A DNA stretch of 64,000 nucleotides from Streptomyces nymphaeiformis (GTDB taxonomy: Bacteria > Actinomycetota > Actinomycetes > Streptomycetales > Streptomycetaceae). Where the stretch lies: assembly GCF_014203895.1 (NCBI RefSeq), contig NZ_JACHJY010000005.1:372001-436000 (forward strand), written 5' to 3'. The position numbers and the translations under genes are program-made. The notes below the pieces were generated by a model that saw only the letters and a program-made list of their open reading frames with translations, had not been told where the DNA came from and searched no databases. This document shows positions 7,527-16,045 of this stretch, in pieces (within the stretch, counting starts at the first letter, position 1; each line of letters starts with the position of its first letter).

Positions 7527-9755
7527 TCAGGACAGGCCGATGAGGCCGTCGAGGGCGAGGTCCTCGCCGAAGACGCGGTCGACGAGTTCGGCGGCCTGCT
7601 CGGGGTTGAGCCGGGGGTCGCACAGCGTCGTGTAGTGGCGTTCGACGTCGGAGGCGTCGCGGACGGGGCCGCCGAGGCATTCGGTGACGTCCTCGGCGGC
7701 GGTCTCCAGGTGGAGTCCGCCGAAGTGCTGTCCGTGGGCGCGCAGGACGTCGCGGCAGGCGAGGGTCTCGGCGACGAGGTCGTCGAGGCGGCGGACCTTG
7801 GTGCCGGTGGGCAGTTTGACGGTGTTGCCGTGCATGGGGTCGCAGAGCCAGACGACGGGGTGGCCGGCCTCGCCGACGGCGCGGACGAGCGGGGGCAGGG
7901 CGGTGCCGACGGCTTCGCGGCCCATGCGGCTGATGAGGGTGAGCCGCCCGGGTTCGCGGTGCGGGTCGAGCGCGCGGCAGAGTTCCAGGACGCTCTCGGG
8001 GGTGGCGCGGGGGCCGATCTTGCAGGCGATCGGGTTGACCACGCCGCTGAGCAGGGTGACGTGGGCGTCGGCGGGGCCGCCGGTGCGCTCGCCGATCCAC
8101 GGGAAGTGCGTGGAGCCGAGGAACGGTTCGCCGGTGGTCTCGTCGATGCGGACGAGGGCGGCGGTGTAGTCCATGACGAGGGCGTCGTGGCTGGACCAGG
8201 GGCCGGGGTTGAGGCTGCGCAGGGAGGTGGCGGCGCGGTGGGCGCGCAGGGCCTGCTGGATCTCGTCGCTGAAGTGGTAGGCCCAGAGCATGCGGACGGG
8301 GTCGTGCCGGCGGGCCTCGGCCGAGCGGCCCTCGGCGTTGACCATGTGGCCGCGGAAGACGGGCAGTTCGGTGCCGTCGACGGTCTCGGTGGGCTGGGAG
8401 CGGGGCTTGGCGTACTGGCCGCCGAGGCGTCCGATCCGCAGGACGGGGAGCCGGGTGTGCTCGCCGAGCCGGTCGGCGAGCGCGTCGAGGTGGGCGATCT
8501 TCGTGCCGGTGTGGTGCGGGGTGCCTTCGTAGAAGCTCTCCGCGCAGTCGCCCATCTGCAGGATGTGGGCCCGGCCGGCGGCGACCTCGGCGAGCCGGTC
8601 GCGCAGTTCGCGGATCTCGCCGGGGCGGACGACGGGCGGTGCGGCCGCGAGGGTGGCGCGGACGCGTCCGTACGCGGGGTGGTCGCGCCACTGCGGCTGC
8701 TGGGCGGCGGGCAGGTGTTCCCAGGCGGGGACGGTGCGGGCCGGGGACACCTGCTCGCGGACGACGATGCCCTCCAGTTCGACGAGGAGGTCGGCGCGGC
8801 ACACGTCGGCGTTGAGGAACACGATGTCCGCGGCCGGGGAGAGCGCCTCGCGGCAGATCTCCTCGACGCGGGCGATGTCGGAGCGGTGGCGTACGTACAC
8901 CTTGACGCCCCGCAGGTCGTCGAGGGTGCAGCCGGGGCCGATGCCGTGCACGGAGAGGTTCCGGCCGCCGATGACGTGGGCGATGTTGTCGAGGGCGAGG
9001 CGGCACTGGGCCTCGACGTCGTCGGCGTGCATGGTGCGGTGGCCGAGGATGCCGGCGGTGCCGGAGACGTAGAGCTGTTCGCCGCCGCCGTCCTGGGCGA
9101 GGTAGGTGGCGCGGGCGAAGTTCGGGGCCTTCGGGCCGTAGCGGTTCGGGTAGTGGTAGGGCGGCACCTGGCGCGGGTTGTCGATGTTGACCTGGGTGCC
9201 CTCGCGGCAGGCGAGGAGGTAGAGGACGATGCCGCCGCCGTGCACGCCGATGACGGTGGCGGCGGGCATGCTGTCGGCCATTCCGTACCGTTCGAGGGCG
9301 CGGGCGCGGCCGACGCAGAACTCGCGGTACACCTCCAGGCCGGAGGCGTTCTCCTCGTTGATCCGGCTGATGTAGTGCCAGATGCGGTAGAGCTGCGGGT
9401 AGCCGAGGGAGCGGGTCAGTTCGACGGCCTCGGTGTAGACGGCCTCGGTGGCGTCGACGTAGTCGTCGCTCTCGGGGATGCGGGCGGTGCAGAAGAGGAA
9501 CTCCCCGTCGACGGCGTAGGACAGTTCCCCGGACCGGCCCGTCTCGACGGGCCGGTCGGAGGTCCACACCTCGGCGAAGCCCTCCTCGACGGACTGGGCC
9601 GCCTGGACGCCGACGGCCGGGTGTCCCGCCTCGAGGGTGGGAGGGAAGGGCTCGTGGGTGAAGTCGACGCGGCCGAGGACGTGGCGGCCGGGTGTCGTCA
9701 GGTCGTCGTCCTTCAGGCTCCTGAAGGACGGGGTCGGCGCGGTGGTGCTGTTCAT
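7527..9755 (-). CDS. Fused chorismatase / type II DAHP synthase (starter-unit supply)
   Basis: A 742-residue two-domain enzyme. Residues 1 to about 335 are a chorismatase (FkbO/RapK/Hyg5 family), which converts chorismate to a cyclohexadiene diol or to 3-hydroxybenzoate. Residues from about 343 to 742 are a complete short-form type II DAHP synthase (first shikimate step, PEP plus erythrose-4-phosphate), with QMGDCAESF near 400, RxGRxxGQYAKPRS near 440-453, NPIACKIGP near 574 and WLCDPMHGNT. The chorismatase part has Gly232, Cys319 and Glu326. Their spacing (87 and 94 residues from Gly232) equals that of Gly240, Cys327 and Glu334, which I recall as the determinants of the 3-hydroxybenzoate-forming Hyg5 type. 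So the enzyme likely feeds the pathway and draws off chorismate as the aryl starter for the adjacent ligase-loaded PKS. ATG 9755 follows GGGGGAT; the next gene starts 95 bp downstream. Confidence 0.93.
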   Translation of the reverse strand: MNSTTAPTPSFRSLKDDDLTTPGRHVLGRVDFTHEPFPPTLEAGHPAVGVQAAQSVEEGFAEVWTSDRPVETGRSGELSYAVDGEFLFCTARIPESDDYVDATEAVYTEAVELTRSLGYPQLYRIWHYISRINEENASGLEVYREFCVGRARALERYGMADSMPAATVIGVHGGGIVLYLLACREGTQVNIDNPRQVPPYHYPNRYGPKAPNFARATYLAQDGGGEQLYVSGTAGILGHRTMHADDVEAQCRLALDNIAHVIGGRNLSVHGIGPGCTLDDLRGVKVYVRHRSDIARVEEICREALSPAADIVFLNADVCRADLLVELEGIVVREQVSPARTVPAWEHLPAAQQPQWRDHPAYGRVRATLAAAPPVVRPGEIRELRDRLAEVAAGRAHILQMGDCAESFYEGTPHHTGTKIAHLDALADRLGEHTRLPVLRIGRLGGQYAKPRSQPTETVDGTELPVFRGHMVNAEGRSAEARRHDPVRMLWAYHFSDEIQQALRAHRAATSLRSLNPGPWSSHDALVMDYTAALVRIDETTGEPFLGSTHFPWIGERTGGPADAHVTLLSGVVNPIACKIGPRATPESVLELCRALDPHREPGRLTLISRMGREAVGTALPPLVRAVGEAGHPVVWLCDPMHGNTVKLPTGTKVRRLDDLVAETLACRDVLRAHGQHFGGLHLETAAEDVTECLGGPVRDASDVERHYTTLCDPRLNPEQAAELVDRVFGEDLALDGLIGLS

Positions 9756-9826
9756 GGACTGATCCCCCGTTGTGTCGTACCGAGTCGGCTACTGCGCCGG
9801 TCCTGGGAGCGTGCGTGGTGCGCCGG

Positions 9827-12800
9827 TCATGAGGCGTCGCGGCCGAGTGCCAGCCGGACCAGCTCGTCGGCGGCCATGTTCTTGATGGCGTGTTCCGCCG
9901 CGCGCTGCTCCGGGCGGGCCGGGCGGGCCGGTCCCGTGGGCGTGCTCGGGGCGGTGTCCGCGGGGACGATGCGCCCGGCGAGCCACTCGGCCATGGCCAG
10001 CGGCGTCGGATAGTCGAAGATCATCGTGGAGGGCAGCCGGAGTCCGCTGACGGCGTCGAGGCGGTTGCGGAGCTCGATGCCGGTGAGCGAGTCGAGGCCC
10101 AGGTCGAGGAAGCCCCGGTCCACGGCGACGGTCGCCGGGGTGGCGTGGCCGAGGACGGCCGCGACGTGTTCGCGGACGACGGCGAGGACCTCGCGGGCCC
10201 GGTCCTGCTCGGGCAGTTCGGCCAGCCGGGCCCGCAGGGCGGCCGACCGGTCGGAGCGGTCGGCGGTCCTGGCCCTGGGGAGCCGGACGAGGCCGCGGAG
10301 CAGCGGCGGCACCTGTTCGGCGTGGGTGAACATCCTGCGCAGTGCGCGGACGTCGAGGCGGGCGGGGACGAGGGCCGGCGCGTCGGTCGCGGCGGCGAGG
10401 TCGAAGAGGGCGAGGCCCTCCTCGGTGCCGAGCGGGGTGAGGCCGACGCGGGCGGCGCGGGCGCGGTCCGCCTCGGCGAGCCGGTCGACCATGCCGCCGT
10501 CGGCCTCCCAGGCGCCCCAGGCCAGGGACTGCGCGGGCAGTCCGAGGGCGTGGCGGTGGGCGGCGAGGGCGTCGAGGAAGACGTTGGCGGCGGCGTAGTT
10601 GGCCTGGCCGGCGCCGCCGAGGGTGCCGGACAGGGAGGAGAAGAGCGCGAACATCCGCAGGTCGTGGCCGCGGGTGAGCTGGTGCAGGTGCCAGGCGGCG
10701 TCGGTCTTGGGCCGCAGGACGTCCTGGACCTGGCGGTCGGTCAGGGTCTCCAGCATGCCGTCGGAGAGGACGCCGGCCACGTGGGCGACTCCGGTGAGCG
10801 GCCGGTCGGCCGGGAGGGCGTCGAGGACGCCGGCGAGGGCGTCCCGGTCGGCGACGTCGCAGGCGACGGCCTCGGCGTCGGCGCCGAGGTCCCGCAGCGC
10901 CTCCAGGAGGTCGGCGGCGCCTTCGGTGGCGGGGCCGCGCCGGCCGAGGAGCAGGAGGCTGCGGGCGCCGTGGCGGACGACGAGGTGGCGGGCGAGGGCG
11001 GTGCCGAGGGCGCCGAAGGCGCCGGTGACGAGGACGGTGCCGGTGGACAGGTCGGGTCCTGCGGCGGTCTCCTCCGGGCCGGCGGTGGCGTCGGTACGGG
11101 TGGGGGCCTGGGCGCGGAGCAGCCGGGGCACCAGCGGTGCGCCGTCGCGCAGCGCGAGCTGCGGCTCGTCGAGGGCGAGGGCGTTGGGCAGGGCGGCCGC
11201 GGAGGCTTCGGTGTCGTCGGTGTCGACGAGGACGAAGCGGTCCGGGTGTTCGGTCTGCGCGGTCCTCAGCATGCCCCAGACGGCGGCGCCGGCGAGGTCG
11301 GTGGGGGCGGTTCCGGTGGCGTCGCGGGTGACGACGACGAGCCGGCTCGACGCGAGCCGTTCGTCGCCGAGCCACTCCTTCAGGAGGGCGAGCGTGTCGG
11401 TCGCGGCCTTCCGGACGGCCTCGGGCAGGTCGTCGTCGGGAGCGGTCCCGGGGTGGCTGAGGACGACGAGGGCGGGTGCCGCGGTGCCGGCGTCGAGGGC
11501 GGCCCGCAGGGCGTCGGTGTCGGCGAACCAGCGGCCGTCGCCCCACTGGGCGCGCAGGGCCCGGCTGAGCCTGAGGTCGTCGGGGCCGACGGCGGCCCAG
11601 GCGCCGGCGGGGCGGCCGGTGCCGTCCTGGGGCAGCGGCAGTTCGGAGGGGGTCCACTGGACCTGGAAGAGGGCGTCGCTCGTGGTGTCGGGTGCGGCGA
11701 ACTGCTCGGGGGCCACGTCGCGCAGGCGGATGGTGCCGGCGCGGACGACGGGGAGCCCGGCCGGGTCCACGGCGGTCAGGGAGAGCGTCTGCTCGTCGGC
11801 GGCGGCGATGCGGACGCGCAGGGCGACGGCGCCCCTGGCGTGGACGGCGACGTCCTGCCAGGCGTACGGGAGCCGGGTGTCGCCGTCCACGTCGTCGTAG
11901 CCGACGAGGATGAGGGCCTGGAGGGCGGCGTCCCACAGCGCCGGGTGCAGGACGAAGGCGTCGGCCTCGCCGTGGCGCGCGTCGGGGAGCTCGACCTCGG
12001 CGAAGACCTCGGCGTCGCGGCGCCAGACGGCGCGGACTCCCTGGAAGGCGGGGCCGTAGTCGTAGCCGCGGGTGGCGAGCCGTTCGTAGACGCCCTCGAT
12101 GTCGACGGTGGTGGCGTCCTGCGGCGGCCAGGTGCCGGCGAGTTCGACGACGGCGGGGTCGGTGCCGGGGTCGTCGCCGGCGGCGGGCACGACGGTGCCG
12201 GACGCCTGGAGCTCCCACGGGTCGCCGGGGAGGCCGTCCTCGGCGCGGGAGTGCAGGGTGAGGGAGCGGGCGCCCTCGCCGTCGGGTGCGGAGAGCGCGA
12301 CGCGGAGGTGGACCGCGGCGTCCTCGGGCACGCGCAGCGGGGCGTGCAGGGTGATGTCCCGTACGAGGGGGCATGCGGCGAGTTCGCCGGCGCGGGCGAC
12401 GAGCTCGACGAGGCCGGCGCCGGGCAGCAGGGCGGTGCCCCACATGGCGTGGTCGGCGAGCCACGGGTGGGTCTCGGCGGAGAGGCGTCCGGTGAGCACC
12501 AGGGCGTCGGAGCCGGGGAGTTCGGCGGCGGCGCGCAGGAACGGGTGGTCGACGGAGGCGAGGCCGAGTCCCTCGGCGCCGGTGCCGCCCTCGTGCGGGG
12601 CGGCCCAGTAGCGGGTGCCCTGGAAGGCGTACGTGGGCAGGTCGAGGTGCGGGACGGGGTGGCCGGCCCAGACGGCGTCCCAGTCGAGGGCGGCTCCGTC
12701 GGTGTGCAGGCGGGCGAGCGCGGCGAGCAGGGTGCCGGTCTCGGGGCGGCCGCGGCGGAGCACGGCGGCGAAGACGGCGCCGTCGGCCTCGGGTTCGCCG

Positions 12801-15334
12801 GCGAGGGTGTCCTGCGCGGCGGCGGTGAGGGCCGTGTCGGGGCCGATCTCCAGGAAGCGGGTGGTGCCGCGGGCGTACAGGGTGCGCACGCCGTCGGCGA
12901 AGCGGACGGTGCGGCGGACGTGCTCGGCCCAGTACTGGGCCGAGCAGGCCTGTTCGGCGGTGAGGAGCTCGCCGGTGACGTCGGAGACGACGGGGAGCCG
13001 CGGCGGGTGGGCGGTGACGGTGCCGAGGACCTCGGCGAACTCCTCGAGCATGGGCTCCATGAGCGCGGAGTGGAAGGCGTGCGAGGTGCGCAGCGGCTTG
13101 GTGCGGACGCCTTCGGCGCGGCAGGCGGCGGCGACCTTGGCGACGAGCGTCTCGTCGCCGGAGACCACGACGGCGGCGGGGCCGTTGACGGCGGCGATGC
13201 CGGCCGTGGGGCCGTCCTGGCCGGCGGTGTCCTCGTCGATGCCGAGGCCGGTCATGAGGGTGCGGACCCGGTCCTCGGGGGCCGCGACGGCGACCATGGC
13301 GCCGCCGGCGGGCAGGGCGCCCATGAGGCGGCCGCGTTCGGCGACGACCTTCACGGCGTCGGGCAGGGACCAGACCCCGGCGAGGTGCGCGGCGGTGAGT
13401 TCGCCGATCGAGTGGCCGAGGAGGGCGGTGGGGCGCAGGCCCCAGCTCTCGGTCAGCCGGTAGAGGGCGGTCTCCAGGGCGAAGGTGGCGGCCTGGGTGT
13501 AGGCGGTCCGGTCGAGGAGCAGCGCGTCGGCGGTGTCGGGCCGGGCGAACAGGACGCTCTTCAGGGGTCGTTCGAGGTACGGGGCGAAGGCGGCGCACAC
13601 CTCGTCGAGGGCCTCGGCGAAGACGGGGTACGTCGCGTACAGCTCCTGGCCCGCGCCGGGCCGCTGGGCGCCCTGTCCGGTGAGGAGGACGGCGGTGCCG
13701 CCGTGGCGGCGGGAGTGGGCGGCGACGGCGTGCTCGGTGGGTTCGCCGACGGCGAGGGCGTCGAGTCCGCGCAGCAGGTCGGCGCGGTCGGTGCCGAGGA
13801 CGGCGGCGCGGACGGGCAGGACGGAGCGGCGGGTGGCGAGGGCGGCGGCGACGTCGGCGGGGTGGGCGTCCTCGGTGCGCTCGGCCCAGGCGCGGAGCCG
13901 GGCGGCCTGGGCGCGCAGGGCGTCCTCGGTGCGGGCGGAGAGGAGCCAGGGCGCGGTGCCGGTGACGGTCCGGGGCTCGGTGGACTCGGTGGCGGCGGGG
14001 GCCTGTTCGAGGATGACGTGGGCGTTGGTGCCGCTGAGGCCGAAGGAGGAGACGGCCGCGCGGCGGGGCCGTCCGGTCTCGGGCCAGGGGACCGGCCCGT
14101 CGGTGACCAGCCGGGCGGCGCCCGCGGTCCAGTCGACCTGGGGCGTGGGCTCGTCGGCGTGGAGGGTGGGCGGGACGGTTCCGTGGCGCATGGCGAGGAC
14201 CGTCTTGATGATGCCGGCGACGCCGGCGGCGGCCTGGGTGTGGCCGATGTTCGACTTGAGGGAGCCGAGAAGCAGGGGGCGGTCGGCGGGCCGGTCCGCG
14301 CCGTAGGTGGCGAGGAGCGCCTGGGCCTCGATGGGGTCGCCGAGGCGGGTTCCGGTGCCGTGGCCCTCGATGACGTCGACGTCGGCGGGGGTGAGGCGGG
14401 CCCGGTCGAGGGCGGCGCGGATGACGCGCTGCTGGGCGGGGCCGTTGGGGGCGGTGATGCCGTTGGACCGGCCGTCCTGGTTGACGGCGGTGCCGCGGAC
14501 CACGGCGAGGACGGGGTGGCCGAGGCGGCGGGCGTCGGAGAGCCGCTCGACGAGCAGCACTCCGACGCCTTCCGCGAAGCCGGTGCCGTCGGCTCCCGCG
14601 CCGTAGGACTTGCACCGGCCGTCCGGGGCGAGCCCGCGCTGGCTGCTGAAGTAGACGAAGGTGTCGGGGGTGGTCATGACGGTGGCGCCGCCGACCAGGG
14701 CGAGCGAGCAGTCGTCGTCGGCCAGGGCCTGTCCGGCCAGGTGGAGGGCGACGAGGGAGGAGGAGCAGGCGGTGTCGACGACGACGGCCGGGCCTTCGAG
14801 GCCGAAGGCGTAGGCGACGCGGCCGGCGGCCATGCTGGCGGTGTCCGTGGACGGGCCGGAGGACATGATGCCGTTGAACACTCCGGTGCGGGAGCCGCGG
14901 AGGGCGTCGGGCCGGATGCCGGCGCGTTCGAAGGCCTCGGCGGAGCACTCCAGGAGCAGCCGGTGCTGGGGGTCGACGGTGGCCGCCTCGCGCGGGCTGA
15001 TGTCGAAGTACTCGGCGTCGAAGGAGGCGGCGTCCATAAGGAATCCGCCGTCTCGAACATAGCTCTTGTCGACGGCCTCGGGGTCCGGATCGTAGATGCC
15101 GGCGATGTCCCAGCCGCGGTCCCGGGGGAATCCGGTGACCGCGTCGCGGCCTTCCTCGACCAGTCGCCAGAGTTCGTCAGGTGTGGTCACTCCGCCCGGA
15201 AATCGGCATGCCATTCCGATGATGGCGAGCGGTTCCGAGGAGCGTTCTCCCGCCTTTTCCAGGCGTTCCCTGAGGTCTTTTATCTCGGCCGTGGCGCGCC
15301 GCAGATAATCCACGTACTTCTGCTCGTCAGCCAT
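9827..15334 (-). CDS. Type I PKS, one module: KS-AT(malonyl)-DH-KR-ACP
   Basis: A 1,835-residue single-module PKS that adds one malonate unit and should leave a double bond. Residues 1-33 form an N-terminal docking coiled coil (YVDYLRRATAEIKDLRERL). KS follows from about 34, with Cys190 in DTACSSS and the His motifs GHGTG and NIGHT. AT carries GHSIG and HAFH (malonyl). DH has HxxxGxxxxP (HAMWGTALLP) and a HPALWDA helix. KR has TGAFGALG, an LxD motif (VLSD, B-type) and the Tyr/Asn motif QANYAAAN. The ACP has GLDSL with Ser1749. A short tail about residue 1800-1835 may be the C-terminal docking element. There is no ER or thioesterase. ATG 15334 lies behind GGGGGAAAG; the frame could open 30 bp earlier but lacks a better site. 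It is transcribed towards the chorismatase fusion, 71 bp away. Confidence 0.94.
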   Translation of the reverse strand: MADEQKYVDYLRRATAEIKDLRERLEKAGERSSEPLAIIGMACRFPGGVTTPDELWRLVEEGRDAVTGFPRDRGWDIAGIYDPDPEAVDKSYVRDGGFLMDAASFDAEYFDISPREAATVDPQHRLLLECSAEAFERAGIRPDALRGSRTGVFNGIMSSGPSTDTASMAAGRVAYAFGLEGPAVVVDTACSSSLVALHLAGQALADDDCSLALVGGATVMTTPDTFVYFSSQRGLAPDGRCKSYGAGADGTGFAEGVGVLLVERLSDARRLGHPVLAVVRGTAVNQDGRSNGITAPNGPAQQRVIRAALDRARLTPADVDVIEGHGTGTRLGDPIEAQALLATYGADRPADRPLLLGSLKSNIGHTQAAAGVAGIIKTVLAMRHGTVPPTLHADEPTPQVDWTAGAARLVTDGPVPWPETGRPRRAAVSSFGLSGTNAHVILEQAPAATESTEPRTVTGTAPWLLSARTEDALRAQAARLRAWAERTEDAHPADVAAALATRRSVLPVRAAVLGTDRADLLRGLDALAVGEPTEHAVAAHSRRHGGTAVLLTGQGAQRPGAGQELYATYPVFAEALDEVCAAFAPYLERPLKSVLFARPDTADALLLDRTAYTQAATFALETALYRLTESWGLRPTALLGHSIGELTAAHLAGVWSLPDAVKVVAERGRLMGALPAGGAMVAVAAPEDRVRTLMTGLGIDEDTAGQDGPTAGIAAVNGPAAVVVSGDETLVAKVAAACRAEGVRTKPLRTSHAFHSALMEPMLEEFAEVLGTVTAHPPRLPVVSDVTGELLTAEQACSAQYWAEHVRRTVRFADGVRTLYARGTTRFLEIGPDTALTAAAQDTLAGEPEADGAVFAAVLRRGRPETGTLLAALARLHTDGAALDWDAVWAGHPVPHLDLPTYAFQGTRYWAAPHEGGTGAEGLGLASVDHPFLRAAAELPGSDALVLTGRLSAETHPWLADHAMWGTALLPGAGLVELVARAGELAACPLVRDITLHAPLRVPEDAAVHLRVALSAPDGEGARSLTLHSRAEDGLPGDPWELQASGTVVPAAGDDPGTDPAVVELAGTWPPQDATTVDIEGVYERLATRGYDYGPAFQGVRAVWRRDAEVFAEVELPDARHGEADAFVLHPALWDAALQALILVGYDDVDGDTRLPYAWQDVAVHARGAVALRVRIAAADEQTLSLTAVDPAGLPVVRAGTIRLRDVAPEQFAAPDTTSDALFQVQWTPSELPLPQDGTGRPAGAWAAVGPDDLRLSRALRAQWGDGRWFADTDALRAALDAGTAAPALVVLSHPGTAPDDDLPEAVRKAATDTLALLKEWLGDERLASSRLVVVTRDATGTAPTDLAGAAVWGMLRTAQTEHPDRFVLVDTDDTEASAAALPNALALDEPQLALRDGAPLVPRLLRAQAPTRTDATAGPEETAAGPDLSTGTVLVTGAFGALGTALARHLVVRHGARSLLLLGRRGPATEGAADLLEALRDLGADAEAVACDVADRDALAGVLDALPADRPLTGVAHVAGVLSDGMLETLTDRQVQDVLRPKTDAAWHLHQLTRGHDLRMFALFSSLSGTLGGAGQANYAAANVFLDALAAHRHALGLPAQSLAWGAWEADGGMVDRLAEADRARAARVGLTPLGTEEGLALFDLAAATDAPALVPARLDVRALRRMFTHAEQVPPLLRGLVRLPRARTADRSDRSAALRARLAELPEQDRAREVLAVVREHVAAVLGHATPATVAVDRGFLDLGLDSLTGIELRNRLDAVSGLRLPSTMIFDYPTPLAMAEWLAGRIVPADTAPSTPTGPARPARPEQRAAEHAIKNMAADELVRLALGRDAS

Positions 15335-15539
15335 TTCTTTCCCCCGTGGCGTACGCAGTCCCATGGAATGGTTTTCGGCATGCCGAAGAGAACGCCGAAT
15401 AATTTCACCCGGCCTGCCTGGGACGATGCGGCGGCGGGGGCGGGGCAGAAGGCCCGTCAGAGAGGGTGGAACAAGTGGAATCCAGGGCCCGCCGGCCGCG
15501 AGAGTGCGGCCGGCGGGGCGGCGGGCGTCTGCCCGCGGA

Positions 15540-15884
15540 TCAAGCGGAACGGCGCTGGGCGGTCAGTTCGTCCAGCTGCCATCGGGCGGAGCAAGAGGGA
15601 CATTGGGCCACAGAGCGGCCTCTTGCCGTCCTGCGGAACTGCTCCAGCGAGTCCCCTTCGACGCACAGGGCGTCGGCCAACAGTTCGATCGAGCGCCGCT
15701 GCGGCGCGGTGGTGCGGCCCCTCTCCAGATCGGAGATGGTGCGAATGCTGAGCCCCGAATTGAATGCTAATTCTTCCTGAGTGAGCCCGGCCCGCTCGCG
15801 CAGCAGACGCACCAGCGAAGGAAGCTCCTCCAGGCTTTGTGCTTCTTCCAGCGGTTCTTCTCGATGTGTCGTTCGAGATATCAC
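15540..15884 (-). CDS. Small XRE-type HTH regulator with a TTA codon
   Basis: A 114-residue cytoplasmic protein. Residues about 24-85 are a helix-turn-helix of the kind that opens large streptomycete regulators (LLRERAGLTQEELAFNSG, then TISDLERGRTTAP). The rest is a short tail with CPSC at about 94-97. No ATPase, BTAD or ligand domain follows, so it looks like a stand-alone DNA-binding module. Leu39 is encoded by TTA (plus-strand 15768-15770), the codon read by the bldA tRNA, so its translation should depend on development. It lies between the NRPS gene and a PKS gene on the same strand, with a GC-rich hairpin just before it, and is the only regulator seen in the cluster. Start: GTG 15884 behind GGGGAGAA. 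Its targets are not visible; control of the cluster is inferred from position. Confidence 0.85.
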   Translation of the reverse strand: MISRTTHREEPLEEAQSLEELPSLVRLLRERAGLTQEELAFNSGLSIRTISDLERGRTTAPQRRSIELLADALCVEGDSLEQFRRTARGRSVAQCPSCSARWQLDELTAQRRSA

Positions 15885-15902
15885 GCAGTTCTCCCCGTGA
15901 GC

Positions 15903-15940
15903 CCCCCCGGGGGCAACCGAATCCAGCCACCCCCGGGGGG
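15903..15940 (-). terminator. GC hairpin between the NRPS gene and the regulator
   Basis: An exact 11-bp inverted repeat (15903-15913 and 15930-15940) flanks a 16-base loop in the 161-bp gap between the NRPS stop and the regulator start. It has no T tract. Because it ends about 18 bases before the regulator start, next to the ribosome site, it could either end the long megasynthase transcript or act as a leader structure controlling the regulator. Confidence 0.6.
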
Positions 15941-16045
15941 AACAACGTGACGTGCATTGGCGAGATCCACCCTAACATGACGCTTCTGATCTTGGTAAGC
16001 GAGATAGGGCACACCCCCCTCACGTCACATTTCTTCACGAGGAGT

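Noticed and set aside
7527..8700. Possible separate DAHP synthase gene rather than a fusion
   Set aside because: The reading frame is continuous through the linker, and no good internal start with a ribosome site was seen near the domain border.
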